A stretch of 64,000 bases of DNA from Bacteroidales bacterium (GTDB lineage Bacteria; Bacteroidota; Bacteroidia; Bacteroidales; Bacteroidaceae), in assembly GCA_012517855.1 (NCBI GenBank), contig JAAYUD010000058.1:16654-80653 (forward strand), read 5' to 3'. A program made the position numbers and the translations under genes. The notes under the pieces were generated by a model that searched no databases, was not told the DNA's origin, and was given only the letters and a program-made list of their open reading frames with translations. Positions 1 to 9,422 of this stretch are shown here, one piece after another; positions within the stretch are counted from its first letter, which is position 1, and every line of letters begins with the position of its first letter.

Positions 1-1489
1 ACTGACCATTTCTAAAGTATATGTCAGCATTTGTGGTCAATCATTCCGATCTTTAAAGAATGTAGTCTCCCGTGACTTACCAGAGAATGTCAGCATCACC
101 GAAGAGATGGTTGATTCCATTTGCGAAGAAAATAGAGCCATAAAGCTGACCGATATGGACATCTTCGATGTAATTCCTCAGGGGTATCATATCGGAACAA
201 TTAGCGAGATGGATCCGGTTGGAGTTATCGGCAATCGCATAGAAGGTTGTTTTCTCAATATTGTAGGACGTTCTATCGTTCGCAAGAATCTAGAACGTTG
301 TTTCTCGGACGCGAGAATTAAAATTGCCGACGACCCTGATATCACCTCAACGGTCACTGCCAAATATGTACTGACCGAAAGCGAACGGCGCTTGGGATGC
401 GCACTTATCGATTTTGGGGCAGATACCACAACGGTTTCTATTTATCACAAAAACATTCTACGCTTTTTGTCAGTCATTCCAATAGGAAGTTCAAGCATCA
501 CCCACGATCTAATGTCACTCAATATCGATGAAAATGAAGCAGAAGAATTAAAAGTACATTATGGGAGTGCCACTTTAGAAATTAGCAAAGATGAAGAGGA
601 AATCATTCACTTGAACGAAGAGAACCACTCTGTTAAGCTAAGTGAGATAAACAATATTGTAGAGGCACGCGCCATGGAGATTATTGCTAATGTTTGGAAT
701 CAAATTCAGCTTTCGGGATATACCAACCGGCTAGGATCAGGACTAATTTTTACAGGCGGCGGTTCCAATTTGCGTAACCTAAGTACAGCATTCTGCAAAT
801 ACATCAAACGCAATCCCAAAATCCGCACCGCTTCTTTAGTTTACGAACCATCTATTTCGGGACTCACTATCCCAAGTGATGGAACTATCAATGCATTAAT
901 AGGGTTGACGCTCGGTGGCAGAGAAAATTGTTGTGAAAGGATTTTCAACCAGCCGATACCAAATCCTGATCAAGAAGTAAAAATAGACCACCCATCTGAG
1001 GAAATCGATGAAGGAGGATTGAGTGTGAGTTATGATAATAATGACAAATATGATACTAAACCAGATAGACCAGAAACTGAAGATATGCCATTACCCTCTG
1101 ACGAGGAAAATAAAAAGATCGGCATTAAGGTTCCTTTTTGGGATAAAATTAGGAAGCCGAAAAAAGAAGAGATTGAAATAGAAGATCCGGAAGCTGTGGC
1201 ACAAAGAGAATACGAAAGAGAACAACAACAAATACGCAAAGACCGTGATAGAGCAGAAAGAGAAGCCCAACATGAAGTAGAGACCTTGCGGAGAGCTGAA
1301 CAAAAGAAAAAGCAAGATGTTCTAAAAGCGCAACAACAAGAAAAGGAAAGAATCCTTCGGGAGAAAAGGAAAGAGCAAGAAAGAATAGAAAAGCTAGCTA
1401 AGAAAAAAGACAATAAATTTAATAAAGCACTCAATCATCTCACCGATATCTTCTTTAACGAAGACCAAATGAAAGATGATAATGATTAA
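1..1489 (+). CDS. ftsA: Cell division protein FtsA, 5' end outside window; long charged C-terminal region
   Basis: Frame stays open upstream of the listed ORF to position 2; FtsA/actin-like motifs (GCALIDFGADTTTVSIY, LIFTGGGSNLRNL); directly upstream of ftsZ. Confidence 0.93.
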   Translation, partial: LTISKVYVSICGQSFRSLKNVVSRDLPENVSITEEMVDSICEENRAIKLTDMDIFDVIPQGYHIGTISEMDPVGVIGNRIEGCFLNIVGRSIVRKNLERCFSDARIKIADDPDITSTVTAKYVLTESERRLGCALIDFGADTTTVSIYHKNILRFLSVIPIGSSSITHDLMSLNIDENEAEELKVHYGSATLEISKDEEEIIHLNEENHSVKLSEINNIVEARAMEIIANVWNQIQLSGYTNRLGSGLIFTGGGSNLRNLSTAFCKYIKRNPKIRTASLVYEPSISGLTIPSDGTINALIGLTLGGRENCCERIFNQPIPNPDQEVKIDHPSEEIDEGGLSVSYDNNDKYDTKPDRPETEDMPLPSDEENKKIGIKVPFWDKIRKPKKEEIEIEDPEAVAQREYEREQQQIRKDRDRAEREAQHEVETLRRAEQKKKQDVLKAQQQEKERILREKRKEQERIEKLAKKKDNKFNKALNHLTDIFFNEDQMKDDND

Positions 1490-1521
1490 AGTGTCTAACG
1501 AAGAATAAAAAATAAATAGAT

Positions 1522-2823
1522 ATGGACTTAGATTTTGAATTAAAGAAAAATTGTCCCAATGTTATTAAAGTCATCGGCGTAGGCGGTGGCGGTAGTAATG
1601 CTGTGAACCACATGTTTGTTCAAGGTGACATCCAGGACGTTTCGTTTGTTCTTTGCAACACAGACAGTCAGGCCCTAATACAGTCGAAGATCCCTGTCAA
1701 AATACAACTGGGAGATGAAGGTTTGGGAGCAGGTGCTATACCCGAAGTAGCAAAAAACGCTGCCGAAGAAAGTAAAGAACGAATCAAAAAGATGCTGTCC
1801 GACGGCACAAAGATGGTATTCATCACCGCAGGAATGGGAGGTGGAACCGGAACAGGTGCTGCGCCGGTAGTTGCCAAAATTGCCAAAGAAATGGGCATTT
1901 TGACCGTAGGTATCGTTACTATACCTTTTCTTTTTGAAGGTGAACAGAAAATACTCAAAGCACTAAGTGGAGTAGATGAAATTGCTAAAAATGTAGATGC
2001 GTTATTGGTCATCAACAACGAACGTCTTCGCTCTATCTATTCGGATCTCACCCTAACCAATGCCTTTGCAAAGGCTGATGACACACTATTAATAGCAGTA
2101 AAAGGCATCGCAGAAATCATCACACTACCTAAAAAAATAAACCTTGACTTTGCCGATGTCCGTACAACGCTGCAAAATGGCGGTGTAGCTATCATGGCTA
2201 CAGGCGAAGCAGTTGGCGAAAACCGCATCACAGAAGCCATCAACAAAGCTTTGCTTTCGCCGTTACTAAGCAACAAAGACATCACCAACTCAAAACGCAT
2301 TTTGCTTTGTGTAACTTTTAGCCCCAATTCAGAACTCATCGTAGAAGAGCTTGATGAAATTCATGACTTTATGAAAAGTATCGAAAAAAATGTTGAAGTT
2401 ATCTGGGGAGGCGGTCCCGATGAGAAACTGAAAGATGGCGTAAGAATTACCATTTTGGCTACCGGATTCGGTGTAAAAGATGTTGCTGATAAGAGGGATA
2501 TATTGGGCGAAGATATTGCCGAACTAATTGATGAAGAAGAACAGAACCGCCGAAACCGTTTAATTAAACAATATTATGGAGAAGGCATTCAGGACCTGGG
2601 CCGTTCAAGGCGTCACGAAACATTCTTGTTTGATCCATCAACACTCGATAACGATGATATTATCTCAAGAGTAGAATCATCACCAACTTTTGAGCGTACC
2701 AGACAACAGCTCAAAAAAATTAAAGCCCTAGCAGCTTCTGACAGTGCTCAAACTGAAAAAGAAAAAGAGTCAGGGGAGAATAAGAATGATGCAGTAGCAG
2801 ATGGCGTCATCAATTTTGGATAA
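1522..2823 (+). CDS. ftsZ: Cell division protein FtsZ
   Basis: IKVIGVGGGGSNAVNHM and GMGGGTGTGAAPVVA tubulin signature motifs. Confidence 0.98.
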   Translation: MDLDFELKKNCPNVIKVIGVGGGGSNAVNHMFVQGDIQDVSFVLCNTDSQALIQSKIPVKIQLGDEGLGAGAIPEVAKNAAEESKERIKKMLSDGTKMVFITAGMGGGTGTGAAPVVAKIAKEMGILTVGIVTIPFLFEGEQKILKALSGVDEIAKNVDALLVINNERLRSIYSDLTLTNAFAKADDTLLIAVKGIAEIITLPKKINLDFADVRTTLQNGGVAIMATGEAVGENRITEAINKALLSPLLSNKDITNSKRILLCVTFSPNSELIVEELDEIHDFMKSIEKNVEVIWGGGPDEKLKDGVRITILATGFGVKDVADKRDILGEDIAELIDEEEQNRRNRLIKQYYGEGIQDLGRSRRHETFLFDPSTLDNDDIISRVESSPTFERTRQQLKKIKALAASDSAQTEKEKESGENKNDAVADGVINFG

Positions 2824-2857
2824 ATAAAGACAGAATACTTATAAACAATAAAATAAG

Positions 2858-3313
2858 ATGAGTTTATTTGATAAAGTCAGCGAAGACATTAAAAACGCAA
2901 TGAAAGCCCACGACAAAGTGGCACTCGATACTTTAAGAAACATAAAGAAATGTTTTTTGGAAGCAAAAACAGCAGAAGGAGCCAACGGCGAATTAAATGA
3001 TGCCGATGCAACAAAAATCATTCAGAAACTGGTTAAACAAGGAAAAGACTCGGCAGAACAGTATATGGCCGCCAATCGTCAAGATCTTGCAGATGGAGAA
3101 TTGGAACAAGTCAAAGTAATGGAAACATATCTTCCAAAACAACTCTCGTCTGAAGAGCTTGAAATCCGCTTGAAAGCAATTATTGCCGAAGTCGGTGCAA
3201 CCGGTGCCAAAGACATGGGAAAAGTGATGGGAGCCGCTTCTAAACAATTAGCGGGTTTGGCAGAAGGCCGCATCATTTCAACTAAAGTAAAAGAACTCCT
3301 CGCAGCTCTTTAA
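2858..3313 (+). CDS. GatB/YqeY domain-containing protein
   Basis: YqeY-like sequence (DTLRNIKKCFLEAK, MGKVMGAASKQLAGLAEGRIIS). Confidence 0.9.
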   Translation: MSLFDKVSEDIKNAMKAHDKVALDTLRNIKKCFLEAKTAEGANGELNDADATKIIQKLVKQGKDSAEQYMAANRQDLADGELEQVKVMETYLPKQLSSEELEIRLKAIIAEVGATGAKDMGKVMGAASKQLAGLAEGRIISTKVKELLAAL

Positions 3314-4035
3314 TCAAACACCTCGCGCAAGACCTCTACAGACTTCAACTCCGGGAACTCGGGAAGATGAATTCTGTAATACGACAAAAGGACTTCTATG
3401 CACCTGTTACGCTGATCACGATTCATAGCGAACAGGTGCATATTATTATAATTCATTCGCATCAAAGTATTGATACGATGGGCTTCATCAGGTTTCAAAA
3501 AAGGTTGCCCAGTCAGAGGCAAAGAAGTGTAACAGCTATTCTGCAAATCAAAATAATCGCCTTTCCTATATCCGGTTAGATTGGGATAGAATCCTAAGAA
3601 CCAAGACAAATGCATCATAAACACCAAATGAAAATTCGAAAAATTGGCAGAACAATTGTCTAGCCACAAAATAGAATTTTTAAGATACCCGAACAAAAGT
3701 TGGTTTTCGGCTTCTTCACGCAAAGAATAAAGCATAAATTCTGCCAAGAAAAAAGCGATTGTGGTTTTTGACCTGTCAAAAGGTATAGAGGCAAAAGGAT
3801 AACTCAATTTAGCATTCTTAATACGATTCAATGAACGATTAGAACGAAAGTCCGCCTCAATATCGACTAGCGCCAACGGCTGGAATAAAGAAGCTTTAAA
3901 GATTGAACGGCGAGATTTTGGGATAGAAACCAATAAAGTAGTTCTACCATAAAGAGAAGTATATACATCGACGATATTTGATGTATCACTATATTTTATT
4001 TGATGTAGAACAATTGCCTCCGATTTCTGCAACAT
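3310..4035 (-). CDS. recO: DNA repair protein RecO
   Basis: MLQKSEAIVLHQIKYSDTSNIVDVYTSLYGRTTLL N-terminus typical of RecO; convergent with yqeY, 4-bp overlap. Confidence 0.88.
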   Translation of the reverse strand: MLQKSEAIVLHQIKYSDTSNIVDVYTSLYGRTTLLVSIPKSRRSIFKASLFQPLALVDIEADFRSNRSLNRIKNAKLSYPFASIPFDRSKTTIAFFLAEFMLYSLREEAENQLLFGYLKNSILWLDNCSANFSNFHLVFMMHLSWFLGFYPNLTGYRKGDYFDLQNSCYTSLPLTGQPFLKPDEAHRINTLMRMNYNNMHLFAMNRDQRNRCIEVLLSYYRIHLPEFPELKSVEVLREVFD

Positions 4036-4533
4036 ACACTTCCTTATAATTATGCTCAAAAGTAAATAAAAATAAGTCGCCGTACAAACGAGTACACAAA
4101 TTAATTATCACAGTGCGCATTATCAATGCAATTTTCCTGCTTTGCCTTATCCCAAAAATTCACTAACAGTACTATACTAATATCGTCCCTTTTTGCTTTT
4201 TGAATTACAAAAATCAAAAAGAGATGTTCTCTTCCTTATGTTTTTTACGACTCACGAGCGTGAGTCGCAAGCTATATATAGACGGAAAAAACTTTGGCTC
4301 ACCAGTAAAAGTAGGGGAATTAAGCATGATGGCATTCGGGTACTTAGATCCGAGACAGAGAATAGATTTATATTAATAAGTTGTTGCAGAGGACGTGAAA
4401 TATTTATCTATTTTGCAGAAAAAAATTGTATAAACAGCCACATAGATGTTGTCTTACTCTATGTAAATCGTTGGAGTGCACACCCCATTGACACAGAAAC
4501 AAGTTATGATACAACACTTTGCCTACAATCCAT

Positions 4534-4876
4534 TTTTCAGAACGTATTTCAATGTGAACATTCCCCGACATTCTGATACTTTCTTATCCGAACAGGGGTA
4601 ATAGGCCATTACAGGGCACTATTTTCGTACTCATTTCACCACCCTAATATAAATCGAATCAGAACAAGACATGAAGAGATAACGTGCAAGAGACTGATAT
4701 ACAGCGACAAATTCATAAGGACGAAAATAAATGTTTATACTTACAAACATTTATATTCGTCCTTATCATTTTTCGAAAGCAAAGGTTCATTTTGTATATC
4801 AAGAAATAGCATTTCAGTGTAGTTAAAAAAGTATCAGAATGTCGAGGAGTATTCACCTTCCAAAACGCTCTGAAAA
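4534..4876. repeat. Nested ~343 bp segment bounded by ~51-bp imperfect inverted repeats
   Basis: 4534-4584 (TTTTTCAGAACG...CTGATACTTTCT) is the reverse complement of 4826-4876 at roughly 78% identity, counted by eye. Confidence 0.6.
4715..4766. repeat. Long hairpin, 22-bp arms with one mismatch
   Basis: ATAAGGACGAAAATAAATGTTT / AAACATTTATATTCGTCCTTAT. Confidence 0.8.
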
Positions 4877-5265
4877 CTGGCACCAATATTACTACTTTAG
4901 ATTAACACAATCTTGCGTCAACGAGGATGTACGTCTTGGACTCATCAGTAAAAAACAGGAAGCTAAGTGGCACGAAGTACTCGATAGATGAGATACACTC
5001 GTCTATGTGCAAAACGGTTCCTCAGGTATCTGTAAGCCATCGTTTAGAATCGTTCTAAGCAGAGGTCCGCTGAAAATAAGGAATCTACAGTATACTCTAG
5101 GGCCGATTTTCGGACCTTTTTCCGCTGGCGTTGTATATGGTGCATCGTTAACATGTTGTATGGCAGTGCCGTATGGTGTCATACGGAGGTGGCAAAGGTT
5201 GTTATGAAGATAGAATTTGATGCATATTCCCGACTTTACTGGTGAGCTTTTACACACCCAAAACC

Positions 5266-5333
5266 ACGTATGTACCTAAATTTGTTGACGTCCATACGTT
5301 TTCAAAAAAACTTAAGGACGTCACCGAAAAAAC
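5266..5333. repeat. 68-bp intergenic repeat, copy A
   Basis: ACGTATG...GTCCATACGTTTTCAAAAAAA...ACGTCACCG AAAAAAC, matching 23903-23970. Confidence 0.65.
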
Positions 5334-5342
5334 TAACATACG

Positions 5343-5376
5343 ACACTTTCGACTCATAGTTATGAGTCGAAAGTGT
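5343..5376. repeat. Perfect inverted repeat, 16-bp arms, 2-nt loop
   Basis: ACACTTTCGACTCATA gt TATGAGTCGAAAGTGT. Confidence 0.85.
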
Positions 5377-5586
5377 TTTATTTTTAGAGTATACATACCC
5401 CATTTATGCAATAACGTGTTTATTTATAGTGGGTTATTTTCAGACCGTTTTTCAAAACGTTTTTCGAGATGAATATTTATCGCAGCACTGGTACTTTTTT
5501 ATCCCATACCTAGTTCGTTTAATACGCTTCATATCTTTGTCGTCGTGTATCAGCGTATGAGCGTCCTCTGAGCTTCCTCTATTAGC

Positions 5587-7584
5587 TTATTTCGTTTTCT
5601 CTTTAATGAAACCGTGTCGATAAGCGTAAAGCAATTGTCTTATTTCTTGAATTTGGTGGCGTAATTCTTTGCCTTTGTCTGTATCGTTTACTAACATGCG
5701 GTGGCGGCTAAGCTCTACTATTTGCGTGGAACTTTTAATATCCGACCCAGTACGAATCGATTCTTCGGCAGAAGAAAACGGTTCATGTTGTACAAGTTCG
5801 AAACCACGACTATGAAAAACGAGTGTATAGCCTGCTATGCCTGTCGTGTTGTGATAGGCACGGGAGAAACCTCCATCGATGACTAACAATTTGCCGTTGG
5901 CTTTTACCGGTTGTTCTCCGCTAGATGCATGAACCGGTACATGCCCGTTGATAATGTGACGGGCTTTGCCTTCTACGCCGAAAGAATCGAGAATATAGTC
6001 ACATATCTTTTCGTCGTCACGAAGTTTATAATAATAGCCGTTTTCTTCTTTCCACGTGGCTTTGTCTTTCAAAAAATAGCGCTCGAATGTGGCCATTTTT
6101 GATTTATCGAATAGTGGGGAGTCTGTTCCGCACCAAAGATACCAAAAGTAATCGACAGCAAATTGGAGTTCACTCTCTTCGGTGTCAGAATTAAATGCCT
6201 TGCGGATGGTAAGTCCTATTTGTGTAAGAAGTTCTTTGCCGGCATATTTCTTTTTATCGATCAATACTTCTTTTAAAGTTCCATCAGAATTGAGAGGTAC
6301 TGATGCATGAAACAATAGATTGGAATTATAAATATTGTAGATGCATCCGTGGCTTAGTAAACAACGGATGTGTTTCTTTAGTCTGTCTCGCATAACGAAA
6401 GAATGCCGCAAGTTATTGATGACCTCTGCCTCTTCTGGCGTCAACTTATAAGGATGTTCGGGATCTATTGTCGGAAAGTTGTTGTCTTTCATTTCATACT
6501 CCTTCCCATTAATTAGCAATACCCCTTTCTCCTTGTCTATGAGGTGCAATAGCTTACGGTTGCTCATATTCCATTCGGGATGACGATCGATCATATCGCC
6601 TTCTAGCTTGAATTGAATAATGCTGATGGCTTTGTGCATCTTGCTGAGCTGAACAATTTCTTTGGGGCTGAATCCCGTATTCATTTTTTCTAGCTTGGGA
6701 ATGAATTCTGTGCAGGGGTCGTCTGCATAGACATCCATCGCAAGAGTAGCAAGTGGAAGCAGATTAATGCCGTAGCCGTCTTGTAGCGTTTCCATATTGC
6801 CATAGCGTAATGATATTCGAAGGACATTGCAGATGCAACACTCATTTCCTGCCGCTGCACCCATCCAAAGAATATCGTGATTGCCCCATTGGATATCGAA
6901 GCTATGGTAATGTCGTAGAGTCTCCATTATGATATGTGCTCCGGGCCCGCGGTCGTAGACGTCACCAAGCACGTGAAGTTGGTCGATGGCTAGTTGCTGA
7001 ATAAGTTTGCACATGTCAATAATGAAATCGTCAGCTCTTTCGGTAGAGATAATTGTTTCTGTAATGACGTTAACGTATGCTTGTTTGTTATGGTCGTCTG
7101 CATTTTCGTGAAGTAGCTCTTCTATAATATAAGCAAAATCTTTGGGTAGGGCTTTGCGAACTTTGGAACGAGTATATTTGGAAGAAACACTCCGGCAGAC
7201 TCTGACTAGTTGATGAATGGTTACTGTGTACCAATTGTCTAAGTCGGGTTCGGCGGCTTTCACCAATTCCAATTTTTGTTCGGGATAATAGATTAAAGTA
7301 CAAAGATCACGAATTTCTGCCTCACGAAGGTTGTTGCCGAATATTTCTTTTACTTTTCTTTTAATATTACCCGAAGCGTTTTTCAATACATGTTGAAAAG
7401 CTTCGTATTCTCCGTGAATATCGGCGAGATAATGTTCAGTTCCTTTAGGCAAATTAAGAATCGCTTCCAAATTGATGATTTCAGTACTTGCTGCAGCTAC
7501 TGTTGGAAAAATATGAGCCAATAATTGTAAATAACTCATATTCTTTTCAATCATGTCAGGAGTAATGATTTCTTCCTTTTTCAT
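5587..7584 (-). CDS. fbp: Class III fructose-1,6-bisphosphatase
   Basis: ADIHGEYEAFQHVLKNASG, LHVLGDVYDRGPGAHIIME, IQWGNHDILWMGAAAGN metallophosphatase motifs; start set at MKKEEIITPDM. Confidence 0.93.
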   Translation of the reverse strand: MKKEEIITPDMIEKNMSYLQLLAHIFPTVAAASTEIINLEAILNLPKGTEHYLADIHGEYEAFQHVLKNASGNIKRKVKEIFGNNLREAEIRDLCTLIYYPEQKLELVKAAEPDLDNWYTVTIHQLVRVCRSVSSKYTRSKVRKALPKDFAYIIEELLHENADDHNKQAYVNVITETIISTERADDFIIDMCKLIQQLAIDQLHVLGDVYDRGPGAHIIMETLRHYHSFDIQWGNHDILWMGAAAGNECCICNVLRISLRYGNMETLQDGYGINLLPLATLAMDVYADDPCTEFIPKLEKMNTGFSPKEIVQLSKMHKAISIIQFKLEGDMIDRHPEWNMSNRKLLHLIDKEKGVLLINGKEYEMKDNNFPTIDPEHPYKLTPEEAEVINNLRHSFVMRDRLKKHIRCLLSHGCIYNIYNSNLLFHASVPLNSDGTLKEVLIDKKKYAGKELLTQIGLTIRKAFNSDTEESELQFAVDYFWYLWCGTDSPLFDKSKMATFERYFLKDKATWKEENGYYYKLRDDEKICDYILDSFGVEGKARHIINGHVPVHASSGEQPVKANGKLLVIDGGFSRAYHNTTGIAGYTLVFHSRGFELVQHEPFSSAEESIRTGSDIKSSTQIVELSRHRMLVNDTDKGKELRHQIQEIRQLLYAYRHGFIKEKTK

Positions 7585-7717
7585 AATGATCGATTGATGG
7601 CTTTTATTTTTGCAAATGTAGGTACTCTGTGTAATAAAAACAAATTTTTGTGACAACATTATTCGGCTATTGTCCTTATTTTAGTTATCTTTGGAGGCAG
7701 ATTAACCTTCTGATGCT

Positions 7718-8620
7718 ATGTTGAAAGACTTTTTTTATTATACAAAAACAGAAAGACGAGGAATAATTTTTATTATTGTAATTATTATACTTTGTTTGTT
7801 TGGATCGTTTCTCATCAGTGATGTAGTGAGATCGCCTCGTGGAGGTGGCGATAAGAGTTTCAATAAAGAATATGAAGCATTTGTCCATTCTATCGAAGTG
7901 CTTAATCGAAAGGAGTATAGTAAATTTCATCATACCCAGTTTAATCAAGATGTGGTATTGGCTTCTTTTAATCCAAATACAGTAGATTCTCTTACTTTCT
8001 TGCGTTTAGGTTTGCCTCGATGGATGGTTCATAATATATTAAAGTATCGGGCAAAAGGGGGTAAGTTCCGTAAACCTCAAGATTTTCGTAAAATATATGG
8101 TATGACCGACGAACGTTTTGCTCTTCTTCTGCCCTATATAGATATTCCGACGGTCAACCGTGATACTGTTCGAATGGCGGTTACACGAGATTCTCTCCCT
8201 CTTGCTAAATATCCCATAAAGTATGCTTCTGCCATAAAATTGGAATTGAATGCGGTTGATACTACCGAATTGCGAAAGATACCAGGAGTGGGCAGTGGCA
8301 TCGCCCGAATGATAGTGCGCTATCGGCAGCAATTAGGAGGCTATTATTCTGTTCAGCAATTAGAAGAGATACATCTTATAAGTAGTAGGCTGAGCAAGTG
8401 GTTTACTGTTGATCCGGCTTTGATACATCGATTGAATGTAAACAAAGACGGACTACAAAGACTTAATGCTCATCCTTATATCAATTTCTATCAGGCCAAG
8501 GCCATAGTAGAATACCGACGTAAGCGTGGTACAATTAAAAATCTTAATCAGCTTGCTTTTTATGAAGAGTTTACTTCAGCCGATTTTGAACGAATGAGTC
8601 ATTATATAGCGTTTGACTGA
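7718..8620 (+). CDS. Helix-hairpin-helix (ComEA-like) domain protein with N-terminal TM segment
   Basis: Repeated HhH motifs: [65 protein letters not shown]. Confidence 0.85.
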   Translation: MLKDFFYYTKTERRGIIFIIVIIILCLFGSFLISDVVRSPRGGGDKSFNKEYEAFVHSIEVLNRKEYSKFHHTQFNQDVVLASFNPNTVDSLTFLRLGLPRWMVHNILKYRAKGGKFRKPQDFRKIYGMTDERFALLLPYIDIPTVNRDTVRMAVTRDSLPLAKYPIKYASAIKLELNAVDTTELRKIPGVGSGIARMIVRYRQQLGGYYSVQQLEEIHLISSRLSKWFTVDPALIHRLNVNKDGLQRLNAHPYINFYQAKAIVEYRRKRGTIKNLNQLAFYEEFTSADFERMSHYIAFD

Positions 8621-9369
8621 GACTCTTCTGATGATTGAATTGTAGTATCTTCTTGAAGTATGTCCACTTTTGTATTGTTATTAGCTTCTGTCTCTAATTC
8701 CAATTTAGCTTCGGGATTATCAATCATAAGTCCATCAACCATGTGAAGTGTACGATCGGTGATTTTGGCAAGCTTCTCATCATGTGTGACAATGACAAAT
8801 GTTTGACCGAATTGTTTGCGAAGTTCGAAGAACAATTGGTGCAGCTCTTCTTTATTGTGAGAGTCTAAGCTTCCGGATGGTTCGTCGGCAAGAATTATAT
8901 TCGGATGGTTAATAAGCGCGCGAGCTACTGCAACACGTTGTTTCTCACCGCCGGACAGCTCGTTAGGCTTGTGGGTAGCACGATCTTCGAGCCCCATGAA
9001 CTTTAGTATCTCCAATGCTTCGCTACGAGATTCTTTACGAGATTTTCCAGCAATATAAGCAGGGATAAGCACATTCTCTACTGCCGTAAATTCAGGAAGT
9101 AATTGGTGAAATTGGAATACAAAACCAATGTGTTTGTTGCGGAAAGCCGAAAGTGCTTTCTCTTTATATTTATTAATATTGACGCCGTCGAAGAGTACTG
9201 TGCCTGAGTCAGGTTTGTCAAGCGTTCCCATGATCTGAAGTAACGTTGTTTTGCCGGCACCGCTCGGTCCTACGATGCTGACAATCTCTCCTTCGTTTAT
9301 CCTTAAGTCGATTCCTTTCAAAACCTGCAAGGAACCGAAATTCTTAGTGATGCCTTGTAATTCTATCAT
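8602..9369 (-). CDS. ABC transporter ATP-binding protein, LolD-like
   Basis: Walker [11 protein letters not shown], signature [15 protein letters not shown], Walker [10 protein letters not shown]. Confidence 0.92.
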   Translation of the reverse strand: MIELQGITKNFGSLQVLKGIDLRINEGEIVSIVGPSGAGKTTLLQIMGTLDKPDSGTVLFDGVNINKYKEKALSAFRNKHIGFVFQFHQLLPEFTAVENVLIPAYIAGKSRKESRSEALEILKFMGLEDRATHKPNELSGGEKQRVAVARALINHPNIILADEPSGSLDSHNKEELHQLFFELRKQFGQTFVIVTHDEKLAKITDRTLHMVDGLMIDNPEAKLELETEANNNTKVDILQEDTTIQSSEESQSNAI

Positions 9370-9422
9370 AGTTGTTATATTATAAATGTTTTTATTACAT
9401 ATTTAGTTTTCTACTTGCATTT

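Larger units (their letters stand above)
4296..5248. mobile_element. Degenerate IS-like element (copy 1) with imperfect terminal inverted repeats, no intact transposase
   Basis: Left end GGCTCACCAGTAAAAGTAGGGGAATTAAGCAT (4296) and right end TGCATATTCCCGACTTTACTGGTGAGC (5221-5247) are inverted repeats; the ~240 bp inside the right end is repeated near 24430-24690. Confidence 0.6.

Noticed and set aside
1030-1434. 134-aa minus-strand ORF rich in Ser/Phe/Cys
   Set aside because: Antisense shadow of the Lys/Glu-rich FtsA tail.
4193-4576. 127-aa plus-strand ORF
   Set aside because: Spans the end of the IS-like element and the GACTCACG palindrome; no protein-like domain; probably chance ORF.
5003-5257. 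Minus-strand 84-aa ORF in the copy-1 element
   Set aside because: Not called as CDS: similarity to the copy-2 frame may only reflect DNA repeat similarity; copy-2 frame is broken at other places. Kept only as part of a finding.
8602-8620. Convergent overlap of HhH gene and LolD-like gene
   Set aside because: 19-bp tail overlap of converging genes is common; not a special element.
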